The position numbers and the translations under genes are program-made. 64,000 nt of DNA from Halomonas alkalicola (GTDB lineage: Bacteria > Pseudomonadota > Gammaproteobacteria > Pseudomonadales > Halomonadaceae), in assembly GCF_030704205.1 (NCBI RefSeq), contig NZ_CP131913.1:1178001-1242000 (forward strand), written 5' to 3'. The notes below the pieces were generated by a model, which worked only from the letters and a program-made list of their open reading frames with translations, did no database searches and was not told the DNA's origin. This document shows, piece by piece, positions 34,014 through 42,059 of this stretch; the stretch's first letter is position 1; each line of letters opens with the position of its first letter.

Positions 34014-34592
34014 ATGTCCCCTGCCCCCCTGACCCTGATGGTGGCCCGACGCGTCTCCCGCGGCCGCTACACCGATTTCACCGCCTGGCTGGAGGAAGGC
34101 CGCGCGCTGGCCGCCGACTTCAGCGGCTACCTGGGCTCCGGCGTGCTGGCCCCGCCGCCCGGTGACGACGAGTACCAGATCATCTTCCGCTTCCGCGATG
34201 CCGACACCCTGGCCGCCTGGGAGCACTCCGCCTCGCGCCGCGCCTGGCTGGCCCGCGGCGAAGGGCTCTTCGTCGCACCGCACGAGCATCGCGCCACCGG
34301 CCTGGACGGCTGGTTCCAGGACGCCACCGGCCAGGCGCCGCCCCGCTGGAAGCAGGCCATCGCCATCTGGCTCGCCTTCTTTCCGGTGTCGCTGCTCTTT
34401 CAGGCGCTGTTCGGGGGCCTGCTGGCGGGGCTACCGCTGCTTCCCAAGGTGCTGGTCAGCACCCTCGCGCTCACCCCGGTGATGGTGTTCCTGTTCATCC
34501 CGCTCTCCATGCGCCTGCTCGGCCCCTGGCTGCGCGGCGAGGTCTCCATGCTGGCGCGTCTGAGCCGGCGGATGCACCAGCGCGGGGCGTAA
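34014..34592 (+). CDS. Antibiotic biosynthesis monooxygenase-like domain with C-terminal membrane helices
   Basis: A 192-residue protein. The N-terminal ~95 residues are an ABM-type dimeric alpha/beta barrel half (LTLMVARRVSRGRYTDFTAWL, YQIIFRFRDADTLAAWEHSASRRAWLAR). Two hydrophobic helices follow (AIAIWLAFFPVSLLFQALFGG and VLVSTLALTPVMVFLFIPLS). This membrane-anchored ABM form is known as a family but its function is not. The classical AAGGAGATACACC site precedes the ATG. Confidence 0.85.
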   Translation: MSPAPLTLMVARRVSRGRYTDFTAWLEEGRALAADFSGYLGSGVLAPPPGDDEYQIIFRFRDADTLAAWEHSASRRAWLARGEGLFVAPHEHRATGLDGWFQDATGQAPPRWKQAIAIWLAFFPVSLLFQALFGGLLAGLPLLPKVLVSTLALTPVMVFLFIPLSMRLLGPWLRGEVSMLARLSRRMHQRGA

Positions 34593-34662
34593 GAACCGCC
34601 ACACTTGTCGAACACGCCTGGCGCGCACACACTATGCGCATGCCCGCTGCGAGGCCATTGAC

Positions 34663-34908
34663 ATGACCCAGCCCTACGACACTCAAGCTCCCAAGAAGGC
34701 CACCAACGTCAGCATCAACAGCGACCTGCTCCAGCAGGCCCGGCGCCTGGGCATAAACCTTTCTGCCACTTTCGAGAGCGCGCTGTCGGACAAGGTACGT
34801 GCGGAGCAGCGCGAACGGTGGCAACGGGAGAACACCGACGCCATCCGCGCCTACAACCAGTTCGCGGAGGAAAACGGCACCTTCGGTGACGGCGAGCGGA
34901 CATTCTGA
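34663..34908 (+). CDS. ccdA: CcdA-type antitoxin (orphaned)
   Basis: An 81-residue protein: KKATNVSINSDLLQQARRLGINLSATFESALSDKV is the ribbon-helix-helix part and REQRERWQRENTDAIRAYNQFAEENGTF the toxin-binding tail of CcdA. It normally represses its operon and blocks CcdB, a gyrase poison. The palindrome ATGCGCAT lies 22 bases before the start. Its partner gene, overlapping at TGATG, is a collapsed remnant, so only the antitoxin remains intact. Confidence 0.92.
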   Translation: MTQPYDTQAPKKATNVSINSDLLQQARRLGINLSATFESALSDKVRAEQRERWQRENTDAIRAYNQFAEENGTFGDGERTF

Positions 34909-35016
34909 TGGCGCAGTTCCACGCCAAGGAAGCGTCTCGGTAAGGCGGTACATGATCTCGGCCTCTATCGTGACCGGATCATTGCCGCCGTCGATTTCCT
35001 GGTGACAGGTATCTGA
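34908..35016 (+). pseudogene. ccdB: ccdB toxin gene with large internal deletion
   Basis: The ATG overlapping the ccdA stop begins MAQF as CcdB does, then stops after 11 codons. In the +1 frame the sequence continues RLGKAVHDLGLYRDRIIAAVDFLVTGI to TGA, which is the normal C-terminus of chromosomal CcdB. About 65 codons in between are missing and the frame is shifted, so no toxin can be made. Confidence 0.85.
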
Positions 35017-35045
35017 CCCGGGCAGCGGGCTTCACCATGGCCGCC

Positions 35046-35510
35046 CTACCGGCCCACCCCCAGATACTTCACCCTGCGGTAGAGCCCGGCGATAGCACCG
35101 CCGCCCAGCATCATGCAGAGGCCCGCGACCACCACGACCAGGGCGTCATAGGCCACGACGCCGGAAGTCGAGTAGGCCCCCACCAGCATGCCGAGGTGGC
35201 GCACCACCAGAGTGACACCGATCAGGAAGGTGCCGGCACGCACCAGGTCGTCGTCCGGGATGCGGCCGCTCGCCCCATCACTCACTCCCCCAGCGCCATG
35301 CAGCCGCTCCGCCAGGCGGCCGGCGAAGCACCACAGCAACACGCCGCCCCCCATGGGCACCGCCACCGTGGCGATCAGCACCGGCAGCAGCTCGGCTGAC
35401 CAGAACTCTCCCAGGTGGGGGCCCAGCAGCGCCGGCAGCACCGCGAACAGCGTATTCAGGAAGAGATAGAGACCCAGCAGCCGGATCATCAGGACGGAAA
35501 AGGGTTTCAT
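35046..35510 (-). CDS. Small membrane protein, four predicted helices
   Basis: A 154-residue protein with hydrophobic segments at about 5-28, 42-64, 91-110 and 120-143 (VLIATVAVPMGGGVLLWCFAGR; ALVVVVAGLCMMLGGGAIAGLY). No family is recognised with certainty. The start overlaps the phzF stop by 4 bases (ATGA), so it was made from the same message; since phzF is now interrupted by an IS its expression may depend on a promoter in or near the IS. Confidence 0.75.
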   Translation of the reverse strand: MKPFSVLMIRLLGLYLFLNTLFAVLPALLGPHLGEFWSAELLPVLIATVAVPMGGGVLLWCFAGRLAERLHGAGGVSDGASGRIPDDDLVRAGTFLIGVTLVVRHLGMLVGAYSTSGVVAYDALVVVVAGLCMMLGGGAIAGLYRRVKYLGVGR

Positions 35511-36399
35511 AGGGCCTCCCGGGAAACCATCAGTTCGCCTGGCAGGTGCAGCGCCCCGCTTCCCACTATCACTGCCTCTCCTGCAATGCGGATCGAAAGA
35601 TCGTTTTCGATGCGATCGGCCTCGGCAAGGATGCGGCTAGGGCGACCCATCTCGATGCCCTGCTCGATCTGCCATTGCCATCGGCCAACTCCCTTGCTCT
35701 GGGCCAGATACCCTGCCAGGGCCGCCGCCGCACTGCCAGTCGCCGGGTCCTCACGCATGCCGCCCGGGGTGGAAAACATTCGGGCTCTCACGGCGCGTGA
35801 TGCACCAGCCTCCTTGACGACCACATAGAGATAGGCCTGATCGTGGCCGCTGGGTGATACCCATTCCGCCCAGGCAGTCGGCCAGGGCCGTGCCTTCGCC
35901 AAGGCCTCCTGTGAGGAGAGCTCGATCCGGTGATAAGGCAGCCCACAGGAAGCGAGAACCGGCTCACCAAGGACCTGATGCGCCTCCAGCCCCAGCAGTT
36001 CAGCGGCAGAGGCCTGGGTCAAGGTGCTCGCCAGGATGCTGACGGATTCTGCCGTGGTCAGGCGAGCCAACGCCTGATCGAACTCTACGAGCAATGAGCC
36101 AACGCCGGCCTCGAGAATCAGCGGACACTCTCGCTCGGCCATACCTAGATGAAGCAGAAGATGAGCGGTGCCTATCACCGGATGGCCCGCGAAGGGCAGC
36201 TCCCTCGTCGGCGTGAAGATGCGGATGGGATAGCGATGCTGGCCGGTCGCCTCACTGACGAACACCGTCTCGGAGAGGTTCAGCTCGTTGGCGATAGCCT
36301 GCATCATGCCGTCATCCAGCCCCTTTGCCCGGGGGAATACCGCCAGCGGGTTGCCGGCAAAGGCTCGGTCGGTGAAGACATCGAGCAGAAAGTAGTCAA
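35507..36399 (-). pseudogene. phzF-family isomerase gene interrupted by IS1380 element (main part)
   Basis: The PhzF family signature is intact: DVFTDRAFAGNPLAVF at the start, NLSETVFV with the catalytic Glu at residue 45 of the restored protein, FAGHPVIGTAHLLL and the DPATGSAAAALAGYL motif. The native start and first bases (ATGA) lie at 38130-38127 on the other side of the IS; joining both sides at the duplicated GTCAA gives MIDYFLLDVFTD and a 298-residue protein of normal length. The part left here could at best start at Met33/Met34 (36307/36304) and would lack the catalytic-site strand, so the product is probably inactive. PhzF-like enzymes isomerise or epimerise small metabolites. Confidence 0.9.
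36395..36399 (+). repeat. 5-bp target site duplication GTCAA, left
   Basis: Directly left of the IS1380-type end; repeated at 38122-38126. Confidence 0.9.
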
Positions 36400-38121
36400 C
36401 CCGCCTTATTCATGAGGGCGCTGGCTGAGTGGATTGTCAGCCCTCGCTGCCAACACCAGCCCACCGGCACCGCGTTGGCAGCATGAGAACCCGCTGTTAT
36501 ATGCAAAAAAGCGCAAACTTTAGTTCTTCTTATAGCCTACAGGAATGTATTGCCCTCATCCGTGCAGCCGTCACCGTCAGCCGAAGTGGGGCTGCTTGGC
36601 GCAGGGATCGGTGGTGGTATCGCCGACGAGTCAGCCTAGCGCGGTCAGTTTCGGTAGCCCCTTCAGCAAGGCAGGCCACCATTTGTCAGCCGCATCGCCG
36701 AGGTGAACGGTGATGCGCCGGGCGTGCAGCTTCAGCGTGGCTGCGACCTTGAGTACCTGCTCGCGCAGCCGGCTCAGGCTCCAGCCCTGTCGGGTCTGAC
36801 GCACCAGCAAGCAGCGCAGGCCATGCAGGACCTGATACGCGTAGAGGCTCAGCAGTAGGCTCACCTCGTTGCGGGCCATGACATCCTGGACCTGGACCGT
36901 GGAGGCACCACGATCCGTCGACGACAGGTGCACATCCAGCGCCGACTTCACCTCGCCCATGTGGGCCTCGGCGCTCCCGCGCTTGCGATAGAGCGCCAGG
37001 ACCTTCTCCGGCGGCCAGTCGAACTTGCCGAGGTTGGTGACCAGGAAGAATGCATGCAGCAGCAGGTCATCGGGGCGCTCCTGCACGACCAGCACGACGC
37101 GCCGTGGTGCCGGCCAGGAACCGGCTTGGTACTCAAGGTCATGGCACCATTCTCGAGGCTGTTCAGGCGGTCGGCCGCGGGGCCGCTTCAGGTAGGGCGC
37201 CGCCAATTTTTGCAGGCCCTTGTGGCTGCGTAACCGGCCCAGATACTCGATGTCGCGCTCTTCCAGCGCCTCCAGCGTGTCGTTGTCGGTGAATCCGGCA
37301 TCGATGCGCACCCGAACCTGGGCGCCAGTGCTCTCGTTGAGCCGCGTCACCAGATGGGGGATCCATGTATCGGCATTCTCAGCCGGGCCGGCGTTGCCCT
37401 CGCGTAGCAGGCCACCGACCATGTCGCCTGTTTCGGCCAGCGAGGCGACCAGCGGCGAGTAGATGCGGGTACCGTAAAGGCCATGGTAGGCCGAGCCACC
37501 TTGGTGACCGTGGACCTCGATCGGCAGGCCGTCGATGTCCAGCGTCAGCTGCTTGGGGCGCTCGCCGTTCTTCAGCGAGGTCAGGCGCCAGAGCACCAGC
37601 CGCAGCAGGCCTTCGTGCACGACATCGATGTTGTCGTTGTGCCCCAGGCAGGTCAGCAGCCGGGACAACGTGGCTTGAGACGGCCGCTCCTGTGCCAGTG
37701 GTGTCACCCCGCGCGCATCGCTGCAGGCCAGCTGCCAGAGCGGATCACGGCGCAGCATGTCGGTATCGCTGAGATCGATCCAGCCCATCGCCCGCTGCAG
37801 CACCAGAGTGCGTATCTGGCTGGTCAGCGAGTGGCGAATGCGCAGCGGATGACGCGCATCGACCAGGTTGTCGCCGAGCGCCTCGATCACGCCGCTACTG
37901 TCGAGGGCTTCGCGCAGCAACAAAGCGCCGCTGTCGCTGGTGGTGCGGTGGCCGCTCAGCTCGACACGGACAGAGCCGTTGCACGAGGGCGTCCAGGTGG
38001 ATAGGCTTTCACCCATAGCGGATGGCTCCCTTGGATCAGGTTCTTGGCGGAACACACTGAATTTTCAAGAGGATACCATCCGCTATCTTCGTTTTCAGGC
38101 CGGTCTCATGAATAAGGCGGG
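36400..38121 (-). mobile_element. IS1380-family insertion sequence, 1722 bp
   Basis: Inverted ends share CCCGCCTTATTCATGAG (left, 36400-36416) with its complement at the right end (38105-38121). One transposase gene fills the element. A 5-bp duplication GTCAA flanks it, in line with the 4-5 bases of this family. The element has split phzF after its second codon and is oriented like it. Confidence 0.93.
36631..38055 (-). CDS. IS1380-family transposase
   Basis: A 474-residue DDE transposase of the IS1380 group: VELSGHRTTSDSGALLLREAL near the N-terminus, then QATLSRLL, the first Asp in QLTLDIDGLPIEVHGHQGG, GNAGPAENADTW, VRIDAGFTDNDTLEALE and the C-terminal YRKRGSAEAHMGEVKSAL (catalytic Glu region). 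Length is normal and no break is seen, so it is probably active. The start could also be the inner Met13 (MGESLSTW). Confidence 0.93.
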   Translation of the reverse strand: MFRQEPDPREPSAMGESLSTWTPSCNGSVRVELSGHRTTSDSGALLLREALDSSGVIEALGDNLVDARHPLRIRHSLTSQIRTLVLQRAMGWIDLSDTDMLRRDPLWQLACSDARGVTPLAQERPSQATLSRLLTCLGHNDNIDVVHEGLLRLVLWRLTSLKNGERPKQLTLDIDGLPIEVHGHQGGSAYHGLYGTRIYSPLVASLAETGDMVGGLLREGNAGPAENADTWIPHLVTRLNESTGAQVRVRIDAGFTDNDTLEALEERDIEYLGRLRSHKGLQKLAAPYLKRPRGRPPEQPREWCHDLEYQAGSWPAPRRVVLVVQERPDDLLLHAFFLVTNLGKFDWPPEKVLALYRKRGSAEAHMGEVKSALDVHLSSTDRGASTVQVQDVMARNEVSLLLSLYAYQVLHGLRCLLVRQTRQGWSLSRLREQVLKVAATLKLHARRITVHLGDAADKWWPALLKGLPKLTALG

Positions 38122-38126
38122 GTCAA
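38122..38126 (+). repeat. 5-bp target site duplication GTCAA, right
   Basis: Matches 36395-36399. It contains the stop codon of the upstream gene (38123-38125), which therefore stays intact; the phzF start codon lies at 38130-38128. Confidence 0.9.
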
Positions 38127-38533
38127 TCATGCGGCCCCACCCGAGGCCCGATCAAACTCTCCCTGAACCCCTCTCTCGCATCACTGATAAAAGAAAGCAG
38201 CTGATCTTCTGGAACATGAACCACGGCAATACCCTGCCTCTTCGCCTCGGCGACAATTGACGACGCCGGCCACTCCTTGGGAACGAAAAGCTTCTTGGGC
38301 CAGCGTTTCTTATGGGCCTTGGCCTGCTTCAACAAGCGCCGGGATTCCAGCTTTCCCGGCCCCTCACCCCGACCCGTTGCCGGCACCGGCCTGGAACTTA
38401 GGAGAAAACAGCTTGCGGCATCCATGAACGCGAAAATATCGAAATCACCATCTTGCTCCGTATGGACTGGCCACTCGTTCAGCCTGAAGGCGATCCAGGC
38501 CTCATTGACTTGAAACTGATCCGGATTCAGCAT
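38123..38533 (-). CDS. Unknown 136-residue protein upstream of phzF
   Basis: Not recognised. Soluble, with hydrophobic/acidic first half (FDIFAFMDAASCFLLSSRPVP) and a basic middle (RRLLKQAKAHKKRWPKKLFVPKEW), ending SDAREGFRESLIG. The fold hint VVHVPEDQLLSFI is not diagnostic. Its stop overlapped the native phzF start by 8 bases, so before the IS insertion the order was this gene, phzF, membrane protein in one operon. The right-hand duplication of the IS preserves its stop codon. Confidence 0.7.
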   Translation of the reverse strand: MLNPDQFQVNEAWIAFRLNEWPVHTEQDGDFDIFAFMDAASCFLLSSRPVPATGRGEGPGKLESRRLLKQAKAHKKRWPKKLFVPKEWPASSIVAEAKRQGIAVVHVPEDQLLSFISDAREGFRESLIGPRVGPHD

Positions 38534-38623
38534 TACGCCTCCTGATTCTCATGACGCCAGGCTCGTTCCAGCAAGTGGCGTGGACTCTCTCTTTTCGGCT
38601 TATCACCCTGCCATTCTCACGGT

Positions 38624-38953
38624 CTAGTCTGAATATCTCATGGCGGTTTCCAGCGTAACGCACAGGGAGTCAAGCTCTTCCTGCAATGCCGGACTCCCGA
38701 CCTCTTTTATTGACCTGCTCAGGTCTCCGACCAGCATTTCGAGCCAAAACCTTTCAATCATCAGCCGATGAAAACCTGCCTTTCCTGCCACCGCTTCAAA
38801 GGCGGGGGCCTGGTCCGGGAACGGATACCCATACCGCAGAATCAGGTTCGCCTCTCTCCCCGAAATTTCAATCTCAACGTCATCCGACAATCTGGGTCCC
38901 TCCCATTTTATAGAACCAGATGGAAACAGGGGTACGCCCCCGATTTTTCTCAT
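38624..38953 (-). CDS. Unknown 109-residue protein at the end of the type I R-M operon
   Basis: Not recognised. Soluble, acidic; a beta-rich first half (LSDDVEIEISGREANLILRYGYPFP) and helical second half (FHRLMIERFWLEMLVGDLSRSIKEV). The ATG overlaps the stop of the SWIM gene by 4 bases (ATGA), so it is the last gene of the overlapping run fic, hsdM, hsdS, SWIM, this gene. It may be an accessory of the SWIM protein. Confidence 0.7.
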   Translation of the reverse strand: MRKIGGVPLFPSGSIKWEGPRLSDDVEIEISGREANLILRYGYPFPDQAPAFEAVAGKAGFHRLMIERFWLEMLVGDLSRSIKEVGSPALQEELDSLCVTLETAMRYSD

Positions 38954-40680
38954 GGCGGAAAGGCCTCATTCAGCCACTTGATGAAGTTGCGCTTCTGCCT
39001 GAATTCGGTACGCAACTCTTCCAGCGCCGCGGCAAATGCCCGGTGCTGTTCCAGCGTTTCGAGCGTGCCATGCAGCTCACGAAGCTGCGCGATGGCGCTG
39101 CGGTAGCTTCGGTTGTCGGCGTTGCGCACTTCGCTGCGGGCCAGGCGAAGATAGAGCGGCAGGCTCTGGTCGGGGTTGCCCAGCTGCTGGGCCAGCCTCA
39201 GCAGCAGGCCAGCCGCCACCGGCCGGTCAGAGCTGAATGCCAGCGCCTCCTCCAGGCGGTGCTCGTAGAGGTAGATCTCCAGCAGGCTATTGACCACCTG
39301 GGGCGCATAGCCCCAGGGCGCCTCGGGCGCCTTGTCGATCTCCTTCTTAAGCCAATCGTGGACGCGCTGGCGATAATCGGTGGCCAGGCCATACTCATCG
39401 GCCAGCTCGAGCAGATGCCGATAATCCTCCAGCTGCTGCGTCTGCTGATAGATCTGCCACTGGAGCTGCCCCGCCTTTTCGGCTTCGCCGCGATGCAGCA
39501 GCAGGCGTATCTGCAGCCGCTCGCGCTCGCGCCGCCAGTGCGGGTAGCGCTCGTCCTCGGCCCTGGCCGCCCGGGCGAGCCACAGCTCCACCTGGTCCCA
39601 GGCGTCATGCGCGATGCACAGCTCGGCAATCTTCAGGTAGTCCTGCACCTCGGTGGCGCTCTTCTGATGCAGCGCCAGGATGGTGGCGACATCGCCACTC
39701 GCCTCGGCGCGCTTCAGCAGGGGCTCGCGCAGCCGCTCATAGTGGAACTTCTTGGACCAGCTCGCCTTGGCGGTCAGGCTCGGCAAGGCGTCCCAGACCC
39801 GCTGCAGCAGGGTCAGGTAGGCGTCCATTCCCTCGCTGCCCAGGGCCTCGGCGTAGGCATCGGGAATCTTCGGGTAGAAATCATGACTATCCCCGAAGGC
39901 GATCTCATAGAGGTGGGCCGCCAGCGTCTCGGCGGACCAATCGAGCCTTTGTGCGGCCTGCACGTGCAGCTTCTGCAGCGTCTCTTCGCAGTGGAAGCGG
40001 AAGCCGCCGGAATCGTCGATGGTCTCGAGCGCTCGGGCCAGGCGCGACAGGGCGTACTCCACCAGGGTCAGGCAGGTATCAGGCGGCAACTGCGGCGCCT
40101 GCTCGGCAAGCTGGTCGACCACGGCCTCCGCCTTGGCGAAATAGGGCCGCACCTGGCCGTAGCGATGCAGGTGGCGCTTTAGCGGAAAGGCCGCGGTGAT
40201 GCGCTTCTTCAGCGCCTTGTGATCGAGCACGCCGAGCACCGCATCGGCACGCAGCGACCACTGATGCCGCCGCACCGGGTCCTCCTCGATCAGTTCGGCC
40301 AGCGCCTCCACCAGCGAGTCCTTGTCCAACTGCTGCAGATAGGCGAGCAGGCGGCCTCTCTCTCCCCCCGTCATCAAGCGCTGCTGCTCCGCCTGCTCCG
40401 CCCGATAGGCCAGGGCAGTGGCCACGCAGTGCTTGCAGAAATCGATGCCCTCGGAGGCCGGGCAGTCACAGCCGCCCTCCAGGCCACGGGGATTGAGCCG
40501 CAGGGTCACCCGATAGCTTTCGCTGCCCGCGACCTGGGCGGTGACGGTATTCCCCTGCCGGTTCCAGCCCAGCACCTGGCCCTGCCGGAAATAGGCCACG
40601 CCGCGCTCGAAGGCGGCCTCGCCGGCGAGCCGCACGAGCTGCTCGTCGGCAAGCAGTGCCGTCTCGTTGTGTCGCGTCAT
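38950..40680 (-). CDS. SWIM zinc-finger protein with helical-repeat C-terminus
   Basis: A 576-residue protein. A SWIM zinc finger lies near the N-terminus: Cys-x-Cys in GGCDCPAS followed by Cys-x-His-Cys form FCKHCVATALAYRA, after the strand AGSESYRVTLRLNPRGLEGG. The rest (~100-576) is alpha-helical with repeat-like pairs (LHQKSATEVQDYLKIAELCIAHDAW, AWDQVELWLARAARAED), resembling TPR/HEAT solenoids. SWIM domains bind DNA or proteins. The ATG overlaps the hsdS stop by 4 bases, so it is made together with the restriction-modification subunits; its role there is unknown. The frame is open upstream to 40815 but that is hsdS. Confidence 0.88.
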   Translation of the reverse strand: MTRHNETALLADEQLVRLAGEAAFERGVAYFRQGQVLGWNRQGNTVTAQVAGSESYRVTLRLNPRGLEGGCDCPASEGIDFCKHCVATALAYRAEQAEQQRLMTGGERGRLLAYLQQLDKDSLVEALAELIEEDPVRRHQWSLRADAVLGVLDHKALKKRITAAFPLKRHLHRYGQVRPYFAKAEAVVDQLAEQAPQLPPDTCLTLVEYALSRLARALETIDDSGGFRFHCEETLQKLHVQAAQRLDWSAETLAAHLYEIAFGDSHDFYPKIPDAYAEALGSEGMDAYLTLLQRVWDALPSLTAKASWSKKFHYERLREPLLKRAEASGDVATILALHQKSATEVQDYLKIAELCIAHDAWDQVELWLARAARAEDERYPHWRRERERLQIRLLLHRGEAEKAGQLQWQIYQQTQQLEDYRHLLELADEYGLATDYRQRVHDWLKKEIDKAPEAPWGYAPQVVNSLLEIYLYEHRLEEALAFSSDRPVAAGLLLRLAQQLGNPDQSLPLYLRLARSEVRNADNRSYRSAIAQLRELHGTLETLEQHRAFAAALEELRTEFRQKRNFIKWLNEAFPP

Positions 40681-42059
40681 GATGTCACCGTTGCCTTCCT
40701 GCCGCCCCGCCGTGTCTTGGCCGGCTTCTGCTTCGCCTTTTCCGCCTTGATCCGTTCCAGCAGCGCCTCGGCGGAGTGCTCGCCGCTGATCAGCTCGGGG
40801 TTTTCGGCACGCCATTCGGCGGTCAGCTCGCCGCGGAAGGCCTTGGCAAGAATGGACTGGGTCAGCTTGTCGACACGGGTCTGGGCGTTAGCGACCTGCT
40901 GCTCGATCTGATCGGCGAAGGCGAAGAGCTGGTCGACGCGGCGGACGATTTCGGCTTGCTCTTCAATCGGTGGCAGCAACATCGGGTATGCGGCCACCTT
41001 TTTTGCATTGATATTTGACTGGCTGACACCGTCAGACTTCACCAATTTACAGTAGCGCCTGGCACGCGGACTATTTAGGTGATAGTTCAAGTAATCGGGA
41101 ACCAACCGACTCTTGGACCGAAGGCAAATCAGATAACCCGCATAAACTGCTTCCCTTCCACCTCTATAGATCGACGTCTTACCCACCAGATCAGGGCTAT
41201 TCGTCCTATTGAACAGCACATCCCCCTTCTTCAACGTGTATTTTTCAATCTCTGAAGGATCCGAAGTATAGACAAGATCGCCCCAGTCAATCTCACCTTG
41301 CTGAAGATTCCCCATTCTCAGCACTGGAACATCGCCATGTTTCTGTGATTTTGAAGACGTTCCGTACCTAGGCTTTTCGATCACGTCTCCCAGATAAACA
41401 TCCTCCCACCCCGTAAGTTCGGGAGCCCCACGCCAGCCATCAGTCAGGCTCCCACTCACCGCTGCCGCCAGCACGGACTGCCGAAAGCGTTTGAGGATAG
41501 CGGGAATGGCATCCAGGCGGGTTTTCAGGTTATTGACCTGAGCCAGCAGCTCATCCAGCTTATCGGCGATAAGCTTTTGCTCTTCTTTCGGCATCAATGG
41601 GAAAGAATAGCTGGCAATAAAATCCTTTGGCACCCGCTTATGCCCGACAGAACCGGACATATTCAGCTCACCATTATTAAGAAAATCTTTCGTTCTGACA
41701 AATGCCAACAGCAGCCTAGGATCTACAACCTCTGCGCGGGGCCTGAGGACATGATACTCGGTGCTACCAGCCCCCCAACCGCAAGGAAATCCTTCGACAA
41801 CGGTAGCCTTTCCGTTCTCGAAGCAGGGGGTAATCTTAGCGAATAGCACGTCGCCGTCCTTGAACTGGGTATACCCCTTCTTCACGGCTTCCCACTTTCG
41901 AGTCTCGAACTCTGGCTTTTCGTGAAAAGTGGTCGGCACACCCGTCATGGGCATGAACCCGACTTCAAGCTCATCATCCAGCTTTTGCTTGGGATTGAGT
42001 TCGCACAGCTCACCCAGAGTCGTGCTCACCCACCCCTCCGGCAATACCCGCTCGCTCAT
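40677..42059 (-). CDS. hsdS: Type I restriction-modification specificity subunit
   Basis: A 460-residue HsdS with two target recognition domains separated by a conserved coiled-coil linker. TRD1 begins PEGWVSTTLGELCELNPKQKL; the first coiled coil is DKLDELLAQVNNLKTRLDAIPAILKRFRQSVLAAAVSGSL; TRD2 begins TGWEDVYLGDVIEKP; the second is IVRRVDQLFAFADQIEQQVANAQTRVDKLTQSILAKAFRGEL. It picks the bipartite DNA site for the methylase and nuclease. TRD DNA has lower GC than the linkers, a sign of TRD exchange. Overlaps hsdM and the SWIM gene by 4 bases each. Confidence 0.95.
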   Translation of the reverse strand: MSERVLPEGWVSTTLGELCELNPKQKLDDELEVGFMPMTGVPTTFHEKPEFETRKWEAVKKGYTQFKDGDVLFAKITPCFENGKATVVEGFPCGWGAGSTEYHVLRPRAEVVDPRLLLAFVRTKDFLNNGELNMSGSVGHKRVPKDFIASYSFPLMPKEEQKLIADKLDELLAQVNNLKTRLDAIPAILKRFRQSVLAAAVSGSLTDGWRGAPELTGWEDVYLGDVIEKPRYGTSSKSQKHGDVPVLRMGNLQQGEIDWGDLVYTSDPSEIEKYTLKKGDVLFNRTNSPDLVGKTSIYRGGREAVYAGYLICLRSKSRLVPDYLNYHLNSPRARRYCKLVKSDGVSQSNINAKKVAAYPMLLPPIEEQAEIVRRVDQLFAFADQIEQQVANAQTRVDKLTQSILAKAFRGELTAEWRAENPELISGEHSAEALLERIKAEKAKQKPAKTRRGGRKATVTS

